Part shown: positions 23,721 to 34,722 of the stretch, piece after piece | Layout of the letters: each line of letters starts with the position of its first letter | How positions within the stretch are numbered: the stretch's first letter is position 1 | NCBI GenBank assembly: GCA_000733355.1 | Contig: JNVV01000004.1 | Coordinates: 1-64,000, forward strand | Length of the DNA: 64,000 bases | Direction of reading: 5' to 3' | DNA from: Falciphora oryzae | Lineage: Eukaryota; Ascomycota; Sordariomycetes; Magnaporthales; Magnaporthaceae | Made by a program: the position numbers and the translations under genes | Notes under the pieces: model-generated | Seen by the model: the letters and a program-made list of their open reading frames with translations, nothing else | The model's database searches: none | What the model was told of the DNA's origin: nothing

Positions 23721-24188
23721 TGTTACAATTGGGTCGTTTGCTTTTAAAGTAAGGCATTTAAAGAGAGGGTCGTTAAGTAATGTATTTGTTAATTTGTTTG
23801 GTAATTGGGGTTTAAATGCAGTAATTGTAATTGCTTGCCTTAAAGGCTATTTAGGAGCTAACTTAAGTTAATTAATACCGAAGCCTTAATTAAAGCTATT
23901 TACTAAAAGGTCCTCTTTTTATTTTTATAAATTATAGGATTTTTAGCCTTTGTTTTTGGCATTTATTTATTTGCTTTTAATATTTTAGCATCGTTAAATA
24001 TCGTGGTTTTAATAGTAATGCTTTAATATCGCTAAATATTATTGCCTGGCAGTAATACTTTAATATCCGTTAATATTACGCTTTTATTTTATCTGCACGT
24101 AACCTGGTCAGGCTAGCGCGTCCGCGCTACCTCTTACGTTAAACCTTCGTTCTACTCCAAGCTATTAATTGCGGTTTTAGTTGTAACA
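23721..24188. repeat. Solo LTR related to the old gypsy LTR
   Basis: This starts TGTTACAA and ends TTGTAACA, a perfect 8-bp inverted terminal repeat. Interior landmarks match 12713-13148 in order: CTTAAAGTA-type, AATTGCTTGCC, GCTAACTTAAGTTRATTAAT, AAAGCTAT. A duplicated AATAT(C/T)(C/G)(G/C)TTAATAT-type subrepeat mirrors the 41-bp pair. The flanks (CGACG / TCTCC) do not match, so a target duplication is not retained or the ends are slightly off. Confidence 0.55.
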
Positions 24189-24713
24189 TCTCCTTAATTA
24201 GCCAAAGCGTTTAGCGATTCGCTAATTGCTATTTTTATTATTTTTGCGTTAAATGCCTATTTTAGGTAAGCGAAATGCCGCAAATTAAATATACGCTAGG
24301 CTATAACGGCCGCTAAAGTTTGTACCTTGGTTTGTTATGGGTTAGATTACGCGTTAGGATTAAAAGCCGGGTATTACGTTGAATTTTCTTTTTTTTCCTT
24401 TTTTTTTCCTTTCGTTTTTGTTATTTTTTTATTAGTCCAAAAAAACCTATTATCGCAGCATACCATTTTTATTCCTTGTAACCTTTTTGCGCGATGCGCT
24501 ACCGGCGATTCGAACCAATAGTTAGGATTAGGACTTTAGGAATTTGAGCAAACTTGAAAAACTTCGTCAATATTGGCCGGCGACGGGTCCGCAGCTAGAA
24601 TTAGGACGGCGAAATTACGTATAAGTTTAACGGGGTGCATTGTTTGGCGGCATTTAAGGCTTCCTTTTTTTTTTGGTAGCAGGGGCAGGACGGGCTTTGC
24701 TTGCTTACAAGCG
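24189..24713. other. AT-rich stretch without recognisable genes
   Basis: There are poly-T runs and a short plus-strand open frame (24327-24521) that looks like low-complexity Phe-rich translation. It is probably not a gene. Confidence 0.6.
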
Positions 24714-24935
24714 ATGCACTATAGGGCATTCTTTATTTTCTAACGGCGTCACTTTGCGGTCCATTGCAGACGTCGATGCACTATAGGGCTTTTTTTAACA
24801 AGCTTATTCCACGGGTTCGAAGTAAACGTAAACGTTAATGCATTATAGGGCTTTTTATAGCCCTATCACTCCGTTTTTCCACGATTTCCAAATGTGAACC
24901 CAAATGCATGCACCATGGGGCTTTTTTTTTTTTTT
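24714..24935. repeat. Tandem repeat with a conserved ATGCACTATAGGGCTTTTT core
   Basis: Four cores start at 24714, 24776, 24838 and 24908 (spacing 62, 62 and 70 bp). They vary at C/T positions (ATGCACTATAGGGC, ATGCATTATAGGGC, ATGCACCATGGGGC) and are followed by T runs. The last copy has no TATA, suggesting it is the least mutated. They lie just left of the next retrotransposon. Confidence 0.7.
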
Positions 24936-25016
24936 TTTTTTCCCCGACGCCCCCTTTTCGCCCCATTCCTAGCCCTAACCCAACCCAACCGGGTAGGTTT
25001 TAGGTGCCTAATAAAA

Positions 25017-25021
25017 ATGCG
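25017..25021. repeat. Target-site duplication ATGCG (left copy)
   Basis: Directly left of the left LTR and repeated exactly at 32082-32086. Confidence 0.85.
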
Positions 25022-25150
25022 TGTCACGGGACCAAGCCCAGCACACCTGTATTTAGCTAGAAATCCGCCGGCCCCCTCCGGGGCCAGCGGTCTTTCTCCT
25101 TCATGCAACAACAAACCTTCAACCTAGTACCCAGCTGCCGCGCCGTAACA
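25022..25150 (+). repeat. 5' LTR of the plus-strand gypsy element
   Basis: Starts TGTCACGGGACC and ends CCGTAACA. It is the partner of 31953-32081 with six transitions. It is short for a gypsy LTR. A GC-rich palindrome-like core, CCGGCCCCCTCCGGGGCCAG, lies in the middle. Confidence 0.88.
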
Positions 25151-25439
25151 GTTTATTGCACCTCAAACCAAAAGACACGGAACGATTTCACAGCGTTCCG
25201 CTCCTTCCCCGATACTTCGAAAGCGGCGCCGCAGCGACGAAACCCGGACACCTCGAAAAAGGCCCCAACATCCCCGCCACCCTAACACAACGAAACCTAA
25301 CCCAAAACCCGACAACGTTACACTAGCGCAACACCATAACAAACCCAAGCGAAACCCCCTCACCCCTTAACCCCGTCCTAACATTCGAACTCCTTTCCAA
25401 ATACCCAGCCCTACAAGCCCTAACACATAAAAATAGCGA

Positions 25440-26660
25440 AAACTACGCAAAATTATATCGCGACCTTATTAACGGCCAAACCTCGCCAGCGTTCCGCCAA
25501 CTCAAACAGCTAATAGGTTTCCTAAACGGCAAAATCGCTTTGCTGCAAAACGAAATAATAACCCTTTAAAGCGACGACAACGCGAACACCCAACAAGTCG
25601 CTAGGCTAAAAGCGGAAGCCCAGGAACGCAACGCCACTATAACGCGTTTAAACGCGGAGTGCGACCGGTTAACCCGGCAACTTGCACTGCCACAAGCCCC
25701 CCAACCACCGGGGCTCCACCCTAATACCGCCGACACCCCAACCATTATTACCCCTAAAATTTCCCGCACGCAATCCCCGCTACCTTCCTTAACTACTAGC
25801 ACCCCGCCGGCGACCTAAACCGCTTTTACCGGCGTTACCCCGGCGTTCCAACCGGTAGGCGCAAAACCACCCCTTTTTTCGGAAGCACATACAAACGACG
25901 CCTAACGGCAAAAAGAATATATCACGTAAAAATCACTCCTTAATATCAAATTTACCCTCGATAACGCCTTATACCCCACACCGGCGACCAGAATCCTATA
26001 CGCGGCCTAGCGGCTTTCAAAAAACGCGTACAAACACGTCCAAAACGCTATCGATTCGGTAGCGGAACACTTAAGCACACCTTCATTATAAGCCCGCGGC
26101 TTTACTAATTGCGCTTCCCTTTTCGACCTACTTAACCCGGTATATAAAACACAAAACACAAAAGCGGCGGCGCGCCGGGATTTCGATACCCTTAAACAAA
26201 AAAACACTAGGTTCGGAAATTTCATTAGCGCGTTTATTCGCTTAACGGATATAAGCGGATACCCGGCGAATATGCGCGTAGAAGCCCTAAAAAACAAGGT
26301 TAGCAACGAGCTTTCCAAAGCCGCGATCAATTAAATTAATAAACCCGGGCCCGAAGATTTCAAAGGATGGGTTAGAATATACCGAAACCTATCCAACAAC
26401 CTCGCGGATCACGCACATAAATCACACCACAACGGCGGAACGACGGCGCCGAAACCAGGGAACCACCAACCGGCAACAGCGACAACCCCAACACTTACGC
26501 CCGCCGGCGACCCTATAAACCTTAGCAAAATCTCAACCAGCCCAAAAGAACCTTTAACCGAAACGCAGCGACAGCACCAACGGGACAACCATCTTTGCAT
26601 ATACTACAAACAGCCGGGGCATTATACCCTCGCTTGCCTAGCGAAACTCAAAAGATAGCA
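25440..26660 (+). pseudogene. Gag of the plus-strand gypsy element
   Basis: A coiled-coil-like N-terminal segment (25500-25680) reads LIGFLNGKIALLQNEIITL, then VARLKAEAQERNATITRLNAE. It is followed by a Pro/Thr-rich linker and a Gag core with LFDLLNPVY and FDTLKQKNTRFGNFISAF (26100-26260). The zinc knuckle at about 26590-26640 reads LCIYYKQPGHYTLAC, where the second Cys is Tyr (TGC to TAC). At least five stops interrupt it. It is the structural protein of the element. Confidence 0.7.
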
Positions 26661-27529
26661 AAACGCCGGCGGATCGCAAGCGAAAAAAAATTAGGTTTTG
26701 CATATAATCGCGTGCAAAACCTGTAAAAGGATTAAAAACGACAAAAGCAGCAAAATAACGACATATATCTCCATTTTATAAGCCTTAATACAATATTTTC
26801 CTTTAACACAATGCTGCTCCCTTACGGAAACCGACCGGTACCTTATCGATTACTAATCGATACAAAATGTTCTTTATAAGCGTTTATTAATAACACATTC
26901 GCGCATACACATAACCTACCCAAATTCCAATTACCGGAACCAAAACCCCTCCGCCTCGCTAACGGAACGCTAGCAAGGCGCATTACCGACTGCGTTAAAA
27001 CCATCCACACGTTCGAAAATACTACGGAAATTATAACGTTTTATTATTAGCCGCTAAAGGGACCGGATATTATCCTGGGCCTGCCGTAGCTAAAACATTA
27101 TAACCTAACGATCGATTGGGCGGCGGGAACCCTAAATATAAACGGCGTTACGATAGCGGAAACCGAGCAAACACCGGCGCCGGACATAAAAATCCGCATT
27201 TTAAACGCACCCAATTTCCTAACCCTTTGCAAATAAAAAGGAATGCATACCCAAACCATACTATAAGCGAAATTCCTCGCCCTAACTAAAAAGGACACCC
27301 CACCCGACCACCAATCGTCCGATAATTTCGCTAACGATACGTTAACGGCAATCCTTCAAACCATTCTCCAAACGAAAAAGCTCCCCGAAAGTACGAAATT
27401 AAAACCCAAGCTTTAAGCTTTTAAAAACTAGGTCGAAAAGGCACTATATTTACGCCGGGTATCCAATAAGGATATAAAAAAGTTCCTAAAAGGGAAACCT
27501 CCTGCAACAATGGAAAAAATCCTTAATAA
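26661..27529 (+). pseudogene. Protease/linker region of the plus-strand gypsy element
   Basis: Weakly coding plus-strand DNA between the knuckle and RT. A readable part near 26860-27250 has the layout of a retroviral-type protease followed by linker (FINNTFAHTHNLPKFQLPEP, then LRLANGTLARRI), but the catalytic Asp loop is not clear after mutation. Assigned by position. Confidence 0.45.
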
Positions 27530-28830
27530 ACTCCCTTAAAAGCTTTACAACCTAACGGAATGCTTCCTTCCCCAAAACGCGGACACGCTACCCCCACACA
27601 AGCCGTTCAACTACAAAATCAAACTCCTCCCTAACGAAACGCCACCACACCACCATAACCGCGCCATATCTTAACAAAAGCTACGCGTAATCCGGAAATA
27701 CCTCAATACCCATTTGGCGAAAAGCTTCATCCGCCCTAGCACGTTACCGGCAACGGCCCCAATCCTTTTCGCTAAAAAGCCAAAAAGCGGGATTAAAATT
27801 TGCGTAAATTACCGGGGGCTAAATAACATTACGGTTAAAAACCGGTACCCAATCCCATTTATTAAAAAAACATTAAAAGCTTTTTTAAAAGCGAAATGGT
27901 TTAGCAAAATAAACATTATAACGGCGTTTAATCGCCTGCGCATCGCCCCCGGAAACGAATAAAAAACCGCGTTTATCACCAGGTTCGGACTATTCGAATG
28001 CCTAATAGCCAACTTCGGTATAACAAGTGCCCCCAGCTCGTTCTAACACTACATTAACCACATATTAAAAAACGCTTTAAATAAATACACTACGGCCTAC
28101 TTCAACGACGTCCTAATATATAGCGAAACCAAAACGGAACACCGGCGTTACGTTAAGGAAATGGTGCGGAAACTCGCCAACGCCGGCCTATCTATCGATA
28201 TTTAAAAATGCGAATTTAACGTTAAAAAAACGAAATACCTAAAACTTATCGTTTTTATAACGGGAATACGGATAAACCCAAACAAGGTAGCGGCAATCCG
28301 ATCGTAAACCGCACCAACCACGCTACGGGAACTGCAACGCTTCCTCGGATTCGCGAACTTTTATAAAAGGTTTATCCGGGGCTTTTCGGTAATAGCCCGC
28401 CCGCTAACAACACTAATAAGCGCAAAAAGCTAACCGGGCTATTTACTAAACGAAGCCGCGGCAACGTTCCGCCGCCTCCGCGACGCCTTTTCCTCGGAAA
28501 TTACATTAGCTTTTTACGACCCAGCATTAAAAACGATTATAAAAACGAACGCGTCGGATTAGGCGGCAAAAAGGGTCCTTTTACAAATAAACGCGAAAAG
28601 GATACGCCGGCCAATTGCTTTCTTTTCAGCCAAACACTCGCCAGCGGAATGCAACTACGAAATATACGATAAAAAGCTCCTAACAATTATCAAAACTTTT
28701 AAAAAATAAAAACCCGAGCTTTAAAGCGCCAAATCGCCAATAGAAATTTAAACGGACTATAAGAACTTGCAATTTTTTGCTACCACTAAATTACTAAACC
28801 AGCGGCAAATTAAATAGTTGGAATTCCTTA
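27530..28830 (+). pseudogene. Reverse transcriptase and RNase H, plus-strand gypsy element
   Basis: RT begins near 27600. It shows SFIRPSTLPATAPILFAKKP, ICVNYRGLNNITVKNRYPIP and FSKINIITAFNRLRI (27714-27962), where the catalytic Asp of the KxDL-type position is Asn. FGITSAPSSF follows, and the active-site box reads YFNDVLIYS, with the first Asp as Asn. The thumb reads [18 protein letters not shown]. RNase H follows with LAFYDPALKTIIKTNASD (catalytic Asp read as Asn) and [25 protein letters not shown]. There are more than eight stops. The repeated Asp-to-Asn changes are G-to-A. Confidence 0.85.
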
Positions 28831-29159
28831 GCAATTTTAAATTCCATATCGTATATAAACTAGGAAAAACAGCCATAATCCCCAACACGCTTTTACGCCT
28901 CCTTAGCGTTCGTTTAACAAATATACGAAACGTAACCAACGAAAAGGTAACGCTTCGCTAACGAACTTTGCTACCCCTAAAACGGTAAAGCCCCGGCGAA
29001 GCACTAACGATACTACGGGTTTTCGATACGTCCGAACATATAAACGTGTTAATAAATAAAGCGTACGTTATTTCGAAACTAGCGTAAACTATAATATTTT
29101 GCTTGCAAAACCTAACGAAACGATAATTCCCCACCTAAATCCGGAAGCAAGTTAAATTA

Positions 29160-29940
29160 GCGAAAACCGATTGCTAAACGATACGAAAGCGCATTTATTG
29201 CAAAAAACGGCTATTCATCCCGCCCAACGATACGTTACAACTTTAAATCCTGCATAAAACGCACAGCTTACCACCAAACGGATACTTAAAACGTAACAAA
29301 ACCTAGGATTTAATACGCAAAATTTACACCTAGCTACGTTTATTACGAAACGTTAGCGTATTTATCCAAAATTACCATTTGTACAAAATATTAAAAGTAG
29401 GGAAAAGATCCCCAAACGGACTGTTAAAGCCGTTAGCAATACCGTTTAAACCATAAGCGGATATATTTATAAATTACGTCGGCCCGCTACCGCTATACGA
29501 ACGTTAAAATATCGTCTACCATTATATTATGGTAATAATAAACCGGTTAACAAAAATGCGCTATTATATCCTAATAATCGAAACCGACGCGGGTTGCTTA
29601 GCAAACGCCTTCCTCGCGCAAATGTACCGCTTATACGGCACCCCCAACACCATCGTCTCGGATCGCGGCAAGCAGTTCGTATCCACCTTTTAAAAAGAAT
29701 TAAACAGGAAATTCGGCGTTACGTTTAAACATTCGTCATCGTTTCACCCGGAATCCGACGGCCAAATAAAAATCCTAAACGCATACATGGAACAATATTT
29801 ACGGGCGTTCTACTTATATTACCAAAACGATTAAATCGATTAGCTCCCACTCGGAAAATTCGCTAGTAACAATTACATATCGGAAATAACCGGGGTTTCC
29901 CCTTTTTTCGCCAATTACGGATAAAATCCTTATATAAATA
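29160..29940 (+). pseudogene. Integrase of the plus-strand gypsy element
   Basis: The HHCC-type start is degraded near 29220-29370 (LHKTHSLPPNGYLKRN). The core shows ADIFINYVGPLPLYE, then IINRLTKMRYYILI, and an intact second acidic box TIVSDRGKQFVSTF at 29650-29690. The third (Glu) region follows (SSSFHPESDGQIKILNAYMEQYL). The first Asp position (DFI) reads as Asn (FINY). Broken by stops. Confidence 0.85.
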
Positions 29941-30059
29941 CGGAACCAAAAAGTGAACGACCAAACGGCGGAACGCCGGCGCATTAACAAAAAGTTTATA
30001 ACGCTACCACCGTTACGGACAAGGTTTAAAAAGTTTGGAACCACGTTAAAGCGCTAGCC

Positions 30060-30600
30060 GAAATTAGCAAAAAAAGGTACGAAAAAGCAACGAATCGCCA
30101 CCAAACCGACGCCGGGACGTTTTTAAAAAGCGACCTGGTTTGGGTTAGCATTAGGAACATAACCACCTCGCGCCCGACAAATAAACTTAGCGAAAAATAA
30201 ATCGGACCCTACCTAATTACAAAAGTTTACCCCCGAACTTTAGCCGTTAACCTACCAGCGTATTATAAACTATTCCCAATATTCCACGTTTCGTTTATCC
30301 AAAAAAAAAACCCGGGTTTCCCAAACCAGGAAGCAATAAACGATAAACACGATAAACGAGCAACCGGCGCGGTACTAGCGGATAACCAAAACGACGCAAA
30401 CGGCGAATTAGTAAAAAAATAGCATTTTAATCGCATTTTAAATTCAAAAAGCACACCCGACGCTTTGGAATATAAAATAAAATAGGCAATACCTTATAAG
30501 CCAATTTAGCAGCCGGCACGCGACCTAAAAAAGGCAGACGATAGGATTTGGGACTTCCACAAACAGCACCTTAACAAACCCGAACCACCGGACTAATAGC
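30060..30600 (+). pseudogene. Integrase tail and chromodomain-like end, plus-strand gypsy element
   Basis: The integrase C-terminal GPY/F-type motif is visible (IGPYLITKVYPRTLAVNLPAY, then FPIFHVSFIQKK). A chromodomain-like pattern follows with HFNRILNSK, LEYKIK, IPYKPI and a final IWDFHKQHLNKP. Stops occur at three Trp positions expected in the family (TGG to TAG/TAA). As in the nested element, this would target integration. Confidence 0.6.
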
Positions 30601-31952
30601 GAAACCCGGGCGAAACGCGAACGGGGGACCAAAAAACAGCTAACTACGCGTAAAAGGTTAAAAAAGAAGCAACAGCACAACCGAAACCCAAAAGCCAACC
30701 TAAAGACAAACCTAAGCAAAACCCGAACCAACAATAAAGCGGTTAAAAACGCAGGTGGGAAAGGGGCGGAAACAGGGCGGAAAATAATCAAACCACCCAA
30801 AGCGAGCCTGCCTTAAAAGCCAAAACCACTCCATTAAAAACTAACTACCTACCCGATTCCGGGACGCACGCCAACGTCCCACCAAACCAACCCATAAAAA
30901 ACGAAAAAAAAAACGGAACGAAACCCCGGCGGAAAGCAGGATACGTTACCAAAACCAAACGCGGCGCGGTTAATACCGCGCAACGCACGCGACCTCTACG
31001 AGCCGGTCTCGCCGTAGCGACTACGGACAGCAATCTCAACACCGACGAAAGCAGCGAACAAAGCGGAAACCGCCTTACCGCCGGCGATACAACACTCCGG
31101 CGGCATAACGTAGTAATCGTCGAAAAAATCATCCTCCGCACGCTCCTCAACGGACAAAAACATATAACCACGATCAAAAAACTCCTAGCAACCGTACACC
31201 CAAAAGATCTCGGCGGCACCAACAAAAGCGATCATATCGTAAAAATCTCCTTCCATTAAAACGATCGGCTGCCAAGCGAAGCGTTAGCGAAACCGGATCC
31301 AAAAATACGAAATAGGCGGAACGATAACGCGGCGCCGGCAAAACTAACCTTTCCACACGGCTTATAGCGGAAATTGCACTAATCGCAATAAATAAACGAG
31401 CCGGAAATGCGATTAGCACCAGTCCATAAACAAAAAAACGCCATACTAGCCTTATTATTAAATCGAACGGTCGAATGGTTAACGCTAAAGCAGCGATAAT
31501 ATTAGAGCTGGTACGTCCGGAAACAAAAAATGCAAACGGACTTGGTTAAAAGAAACGACCAAATGTCGCCGGAGGTGCTTATAACAAACGCCATCGTAAC
31601 GACGGGCAACGGGACGTTATAGAAAAAGATGGTGGATCGTGAACGTAAAGGCGGCGGGAAAAAAAAAACGCGTTATCGGGAATGTAAAAAAGAGATATCC
31701 GACCGTAAAAAGGAAAGGGGAAGAGGTAAAAAGTTTTCCTAAAAAAAAAGAAGCAAAAAAAAGGAAAAGGAAAACTAAAAAGCAATCGGAAAGGGGCGCG
31801 CCTTCCGGTTTAGGAAGGCACGCCTTATTACCATAGCAGGAGCGCCGCGCCACAACCAATGCGCCAACGCCACGCCGACCAAGCGACGCCACGAAAGGGA
31901 AACACCATTAAAGCGCAATTGGAAAACCAATTGCGGTTTAAAGGAGGGGTAC
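30601..31952 (+). other. 1.3-kb tail between integrase and the 3' LTR
   Basis: A-rich plus strand with Lys/Asn/Pro-rich translation and a basic segment at 31639-31836 (KKKEAKKRKRKTKKQ). It could be a decayed extra ORF or untranslated element sequence. A short perfect hairpin (GCAATTGG AAAA CCAATTGC) lies at 31915-31934, before the polypurine tract. No family is recognised. Confidence 0.4.
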
Positions 31953-32081
31953 TATCACGGGACCAAGCCCAGCACACCTGTATTTAGCTAAAGATCCGCC
32001 GGCCCCCTCCGGGGCCAGCGGTCTTTCTCCTTCGTACAACAACAAACCTTCAACCTAGTACCCAGCTGCCGCGCCGTGACA
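31953..32081 (+). repeat. 3' LTR of the plus-strand gypsy element
   Basis: 129 bp, beginning TATCACGGG where the first TG has become TA, and ending CCGTGACA. It pairs with 25022-25150. Confidence 0.88.
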
Positions 32082-32086
32082 ATGCG
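32082..32086. repeat. Target-site duplication ATGCG (right copy)
   Basis: Exact match to 25017-25021, directly outside the right LTR. Confidence 0.85.
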
Positions 32087-32965
32087 GAAAATTTAAATTA
32101 TAATTTTTATAAAGTTAAATGTAACTAACTATTTAAATTTTGGTAAAATTTAGCTTTAAATTAAGCGAGTTATTTATTTGAAAAAAACGGCGTTTAGTAT
32201 GGGATTTCGAACTGGCCCACTCGCTTGTGTGGCCTACTCGCTTGTGAACCACGTTAACCTATTTTCCTTTTCCTTTTTCCTTTGCATTTTCCACTTTTCC
32301 TTTATACTATTAGGATTAACAGTAGGCTCGTTAGTCCCCCGCACCTCCGGCCGGGCCCAGGGGAGGTCCCAAGGACCCCCCCGCCCAACCCGGCCTTGCC
32401 CCCTTTTCCGGCACACCCGCCGGCCGACAGCACCACTACCACTCGCAGCGCTTCACAACGCCCCGGCGTATATATATACGCCCCACCGCCGATCGCCCGC
32501 TCACTAACAAGGAGCGCCGGAATGCGGCCCGACTTCCGTGTGCCTTCGGGTTTAATCTGCTAGCCGCCTTAATAGCAACATGTAGCCTAGTGTTAAGCTT
32601 AGGTAGCGCTAGCACGTCATATGCCCCTTGGGAGGCAGGGACTGGTAGATCCCGATATAATGACGTTAAATATACTCTCTCTCTCTCTCGCCCAATGCTG
32701 TTTTTTGGCCGCCCGATAGGACCTGGGATGCTAGGAGGCCCGACGACGAGTTTAGCACGCTGAAGTTTACGTCAAATGTGGATCAGTTTCCGTCTCCGCC
32801 CCAGGGGCGGCCGTGAACAGGTTGGGAAATAGTGGATGCGTGCTTATAACATGGATCAACTTTCCCCTCACGTCCTTTAGGTTTTCCTCCAAAATAATGT
32901 CCAGTTTGGCTTCGGCTTGATTTCTCCCACGCCGTGCCACCCGCTGCGTTGGAAATATCGTCGCG
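32087..32965. other. Repeat-to-gene boundary region
   Basis: AT-rich DNA up to about 32.3 kb gives way to a GC-rich block (32335-32570) with a TATATATA box at about 32468, which looks like a fragment of another LTR or promoter. A short CT microsatellite lies at 32675-32690. The first intact gene starts at 32966. No gene is seen here. Confidence 0.5.
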
Positions 32966-34722
32966 ATGCTTTTTGAAATCTTAATTCGATCGTTTTTGCT
33001 TGCGGCAGTTATCCAGCCATGTCGCGCCAGCTCCCCTTCCATCCGTGACGGCCCCAACTGCGACTCCCTCCCACAGCTGCTCGAGTCGTCACACCCCGAC
33101 GTCAACTTGGTGCAAACGGCCCTTGTCGCACCTGGCTCGCTTACAGCATTTGGCATTTCCAACTCGATCCCATTCTGTCGGGTCAATGGCAGCGTGGCGT
33201 ACCCGACAAACAACACCGTCTTCTTCGAAGTGTGGCTGCCCCAGCCAAGCTCCTACAATGGCAGGTTCCTTGCCGTCGGTAAGTTTCCTTTGGAAGTCCA
33301 AGCTGCCTAGCTGCTGTCCTTCACTGTCCAATCGCGGCTGACAGGGCGAACCCCAGGCAATGGAGGCATGGCTGGCAGCATCGACTACCGTGCTATGATG
33401 GACAACATGAACAAGGGCTATGCAACTTCTGGCGGCGACAGTGGCCACAGGGCAGCAGAAAACAACGGAGGCAGCGCATATCCGGGCGGGGTGCGACTGC
33501 CCTACCTCCACGACCGCGACCAGGTCCTCGCCTGGATTCGCAACTCGATCGCTCTCTTCACGCCGCCGGCAAGGAACATCACGGCCGCATACTACGGTAA
33601 TGCGCCAGCTCGCAGCTACTACCAGGGCTGTTCCACCGGCGGCGCCCAGGGCTTTGCTTTGGCACAGTACCACCCCGACCTATTCGACGGCATCGCCGCG
33701 GGCTGCCCTGGGAACTGGTACTCTCACCTGGCTCTGTCGTTCCTTTGGAACCAGCAAGCCACTTTGGTAGGCGCATCCTCCCGCAAGCAGAGTTCGAAGA
33801 CAGCTAACTTTTCTCCAGGCTTCCGCATTCTTGCCCCAGGAATCACTCCGCCTGATCACCGGTGCTGTCCTCGACCGGTGCGACGAGCTGGACGGCGTCA
33901 AAGACAGAGTCCTGGAAAACCCTCTAGCATGCAAATTCGACATCAACACCCTCGCCTGCACCGCCGGGGCCGCGTCGGGCTGTCTCACGCCGGCGCAGCT
34001 CGCAGCAGTCAAGAAGATCTACAAGGGCCCAGCCAGGTCAGATTCAGGAGCCAACCTCTATCCCGGGTTCGGTTTTGGGAGCGAGTCGGAATGGATGAAC
34101 CAAGAAGGGACGCTGTCGCTGTCTTTTTCCCTGCCCCTGCTCCAAAACATGGTGTTCGACGACCTTAGCTACAACGGCAGCACCTTTGACTGGGCGCGGG
34201 ATGTGGACAGTCTTGACGCCAAGATTGGGAGCCTGATCGACTCAATCGGCAACAACCTGGGCTCCTTCAAGTCGAGCGGGAGGAAGCTTCTGGTAACTCA
34301 GGGGTGGTCGGACCCGTATAACGCGGCGACGTGGCCAATCGAGCACCTGAAGGAGGTTGACCGAGTGACGGGCGGCGACCGTGAGGAATGGCTGTCCCTG
34401 TTTATGATTCCCGGTAATTCTTCTTCCCCGCCTTGCTTCCCCTATTTTTTTGTCGACAATGCTGACTGACGCTGGTCGGCGCAAATTTTCAGGCGGCGGA
34501 CATTGTGGCGGGGCAGCGACATACCCGCACGTGCCCAGCAAGCAAAATACGCTGGACGCGCTGGTGGACTGGGTCGAGAAGGGCAAAGGCCCGACAGAGC
34601 TGGTTGGGAGCGCGCCCGCCGACGGGAGCAGCAGGACGAGGAGGATCTGCCCGTGGCCCAAGACTGCCGTGTTGGTCGGACCGAATACAGACGACTGGCG
34701 GTCCTACGCCTGTCGGGAGTAG
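32966..34722 (+). CDS. Secreted tannase/feruloyl esterase family enzyme
   Basis: Predicted protein of 515 aa from four exons: 32966-33278, 33357-33766, 33819-34413 and 34493-34722, all with GT-AG introns of 52-79 nt. The second exon start is chosen because it restores the family motif VGNGGMAG. A signal peptide is visible (MLFEILIRSFLLAAVIQPCRA). The nucleophile is in YYQGCSTGGAQG, the acid in TQGWSDPY and the base in GGGHCGG. The Cys next to the catalytic Ser and the Cys next to the His are the pair that forms the family's characteristic disulfide (CS-D-HC). Family enzymes cleave feruloyl or galloyl esters in plant cell-wall or tannin substrates. Length is normal for the family. Exact substrate cannot be read from sequence. 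Confidence 0.9.

Larger units (their letters stand above)
25022..32081 (+). mobile_element. Complete but decayed Ty3/gypsy element (7060 bp), plus strand
   Basis: LTRs of 129 bp lie at 25022-25150 and 31953-32081, flanked by ATGCG duplications. The order is Gag, RT, RNase H, integrase, chromodomain-like end, then a 1.3-kb tail. All six LTR differences are G/A transitions on the plus strand, and coding motifs carry the same type of change (YLDD to YFND, a knuckle Cys to Tyr). This is a strong RIP-like signature biased to one strand. A polypurine stretch (TTTAAAGGAGGGG, about 31937-31949) precedes the right LTR. Not active. Confidence 0.9.

Noticed and set aside
24480..24525. tRNA-like GGTTCGAATC box with GATGCGCTACC nearby
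   Set aside because: The B-box-like and D-arm-like parts are in the wrong order for a tRNA on either strand and no acceptor stem forms.
24714..24935. Possible CRISPR-like array
   Set aside because: Only four imperfect cores with related spacers in a eukaryotic repeat region; a minisatellite explains it.
32178..32563. Plus-strand open frames of about 100 aa near the repeat boundary
   Set aside because: Composition and lack of motifs suggest LTR-like or promoter DNA rather than a gene.
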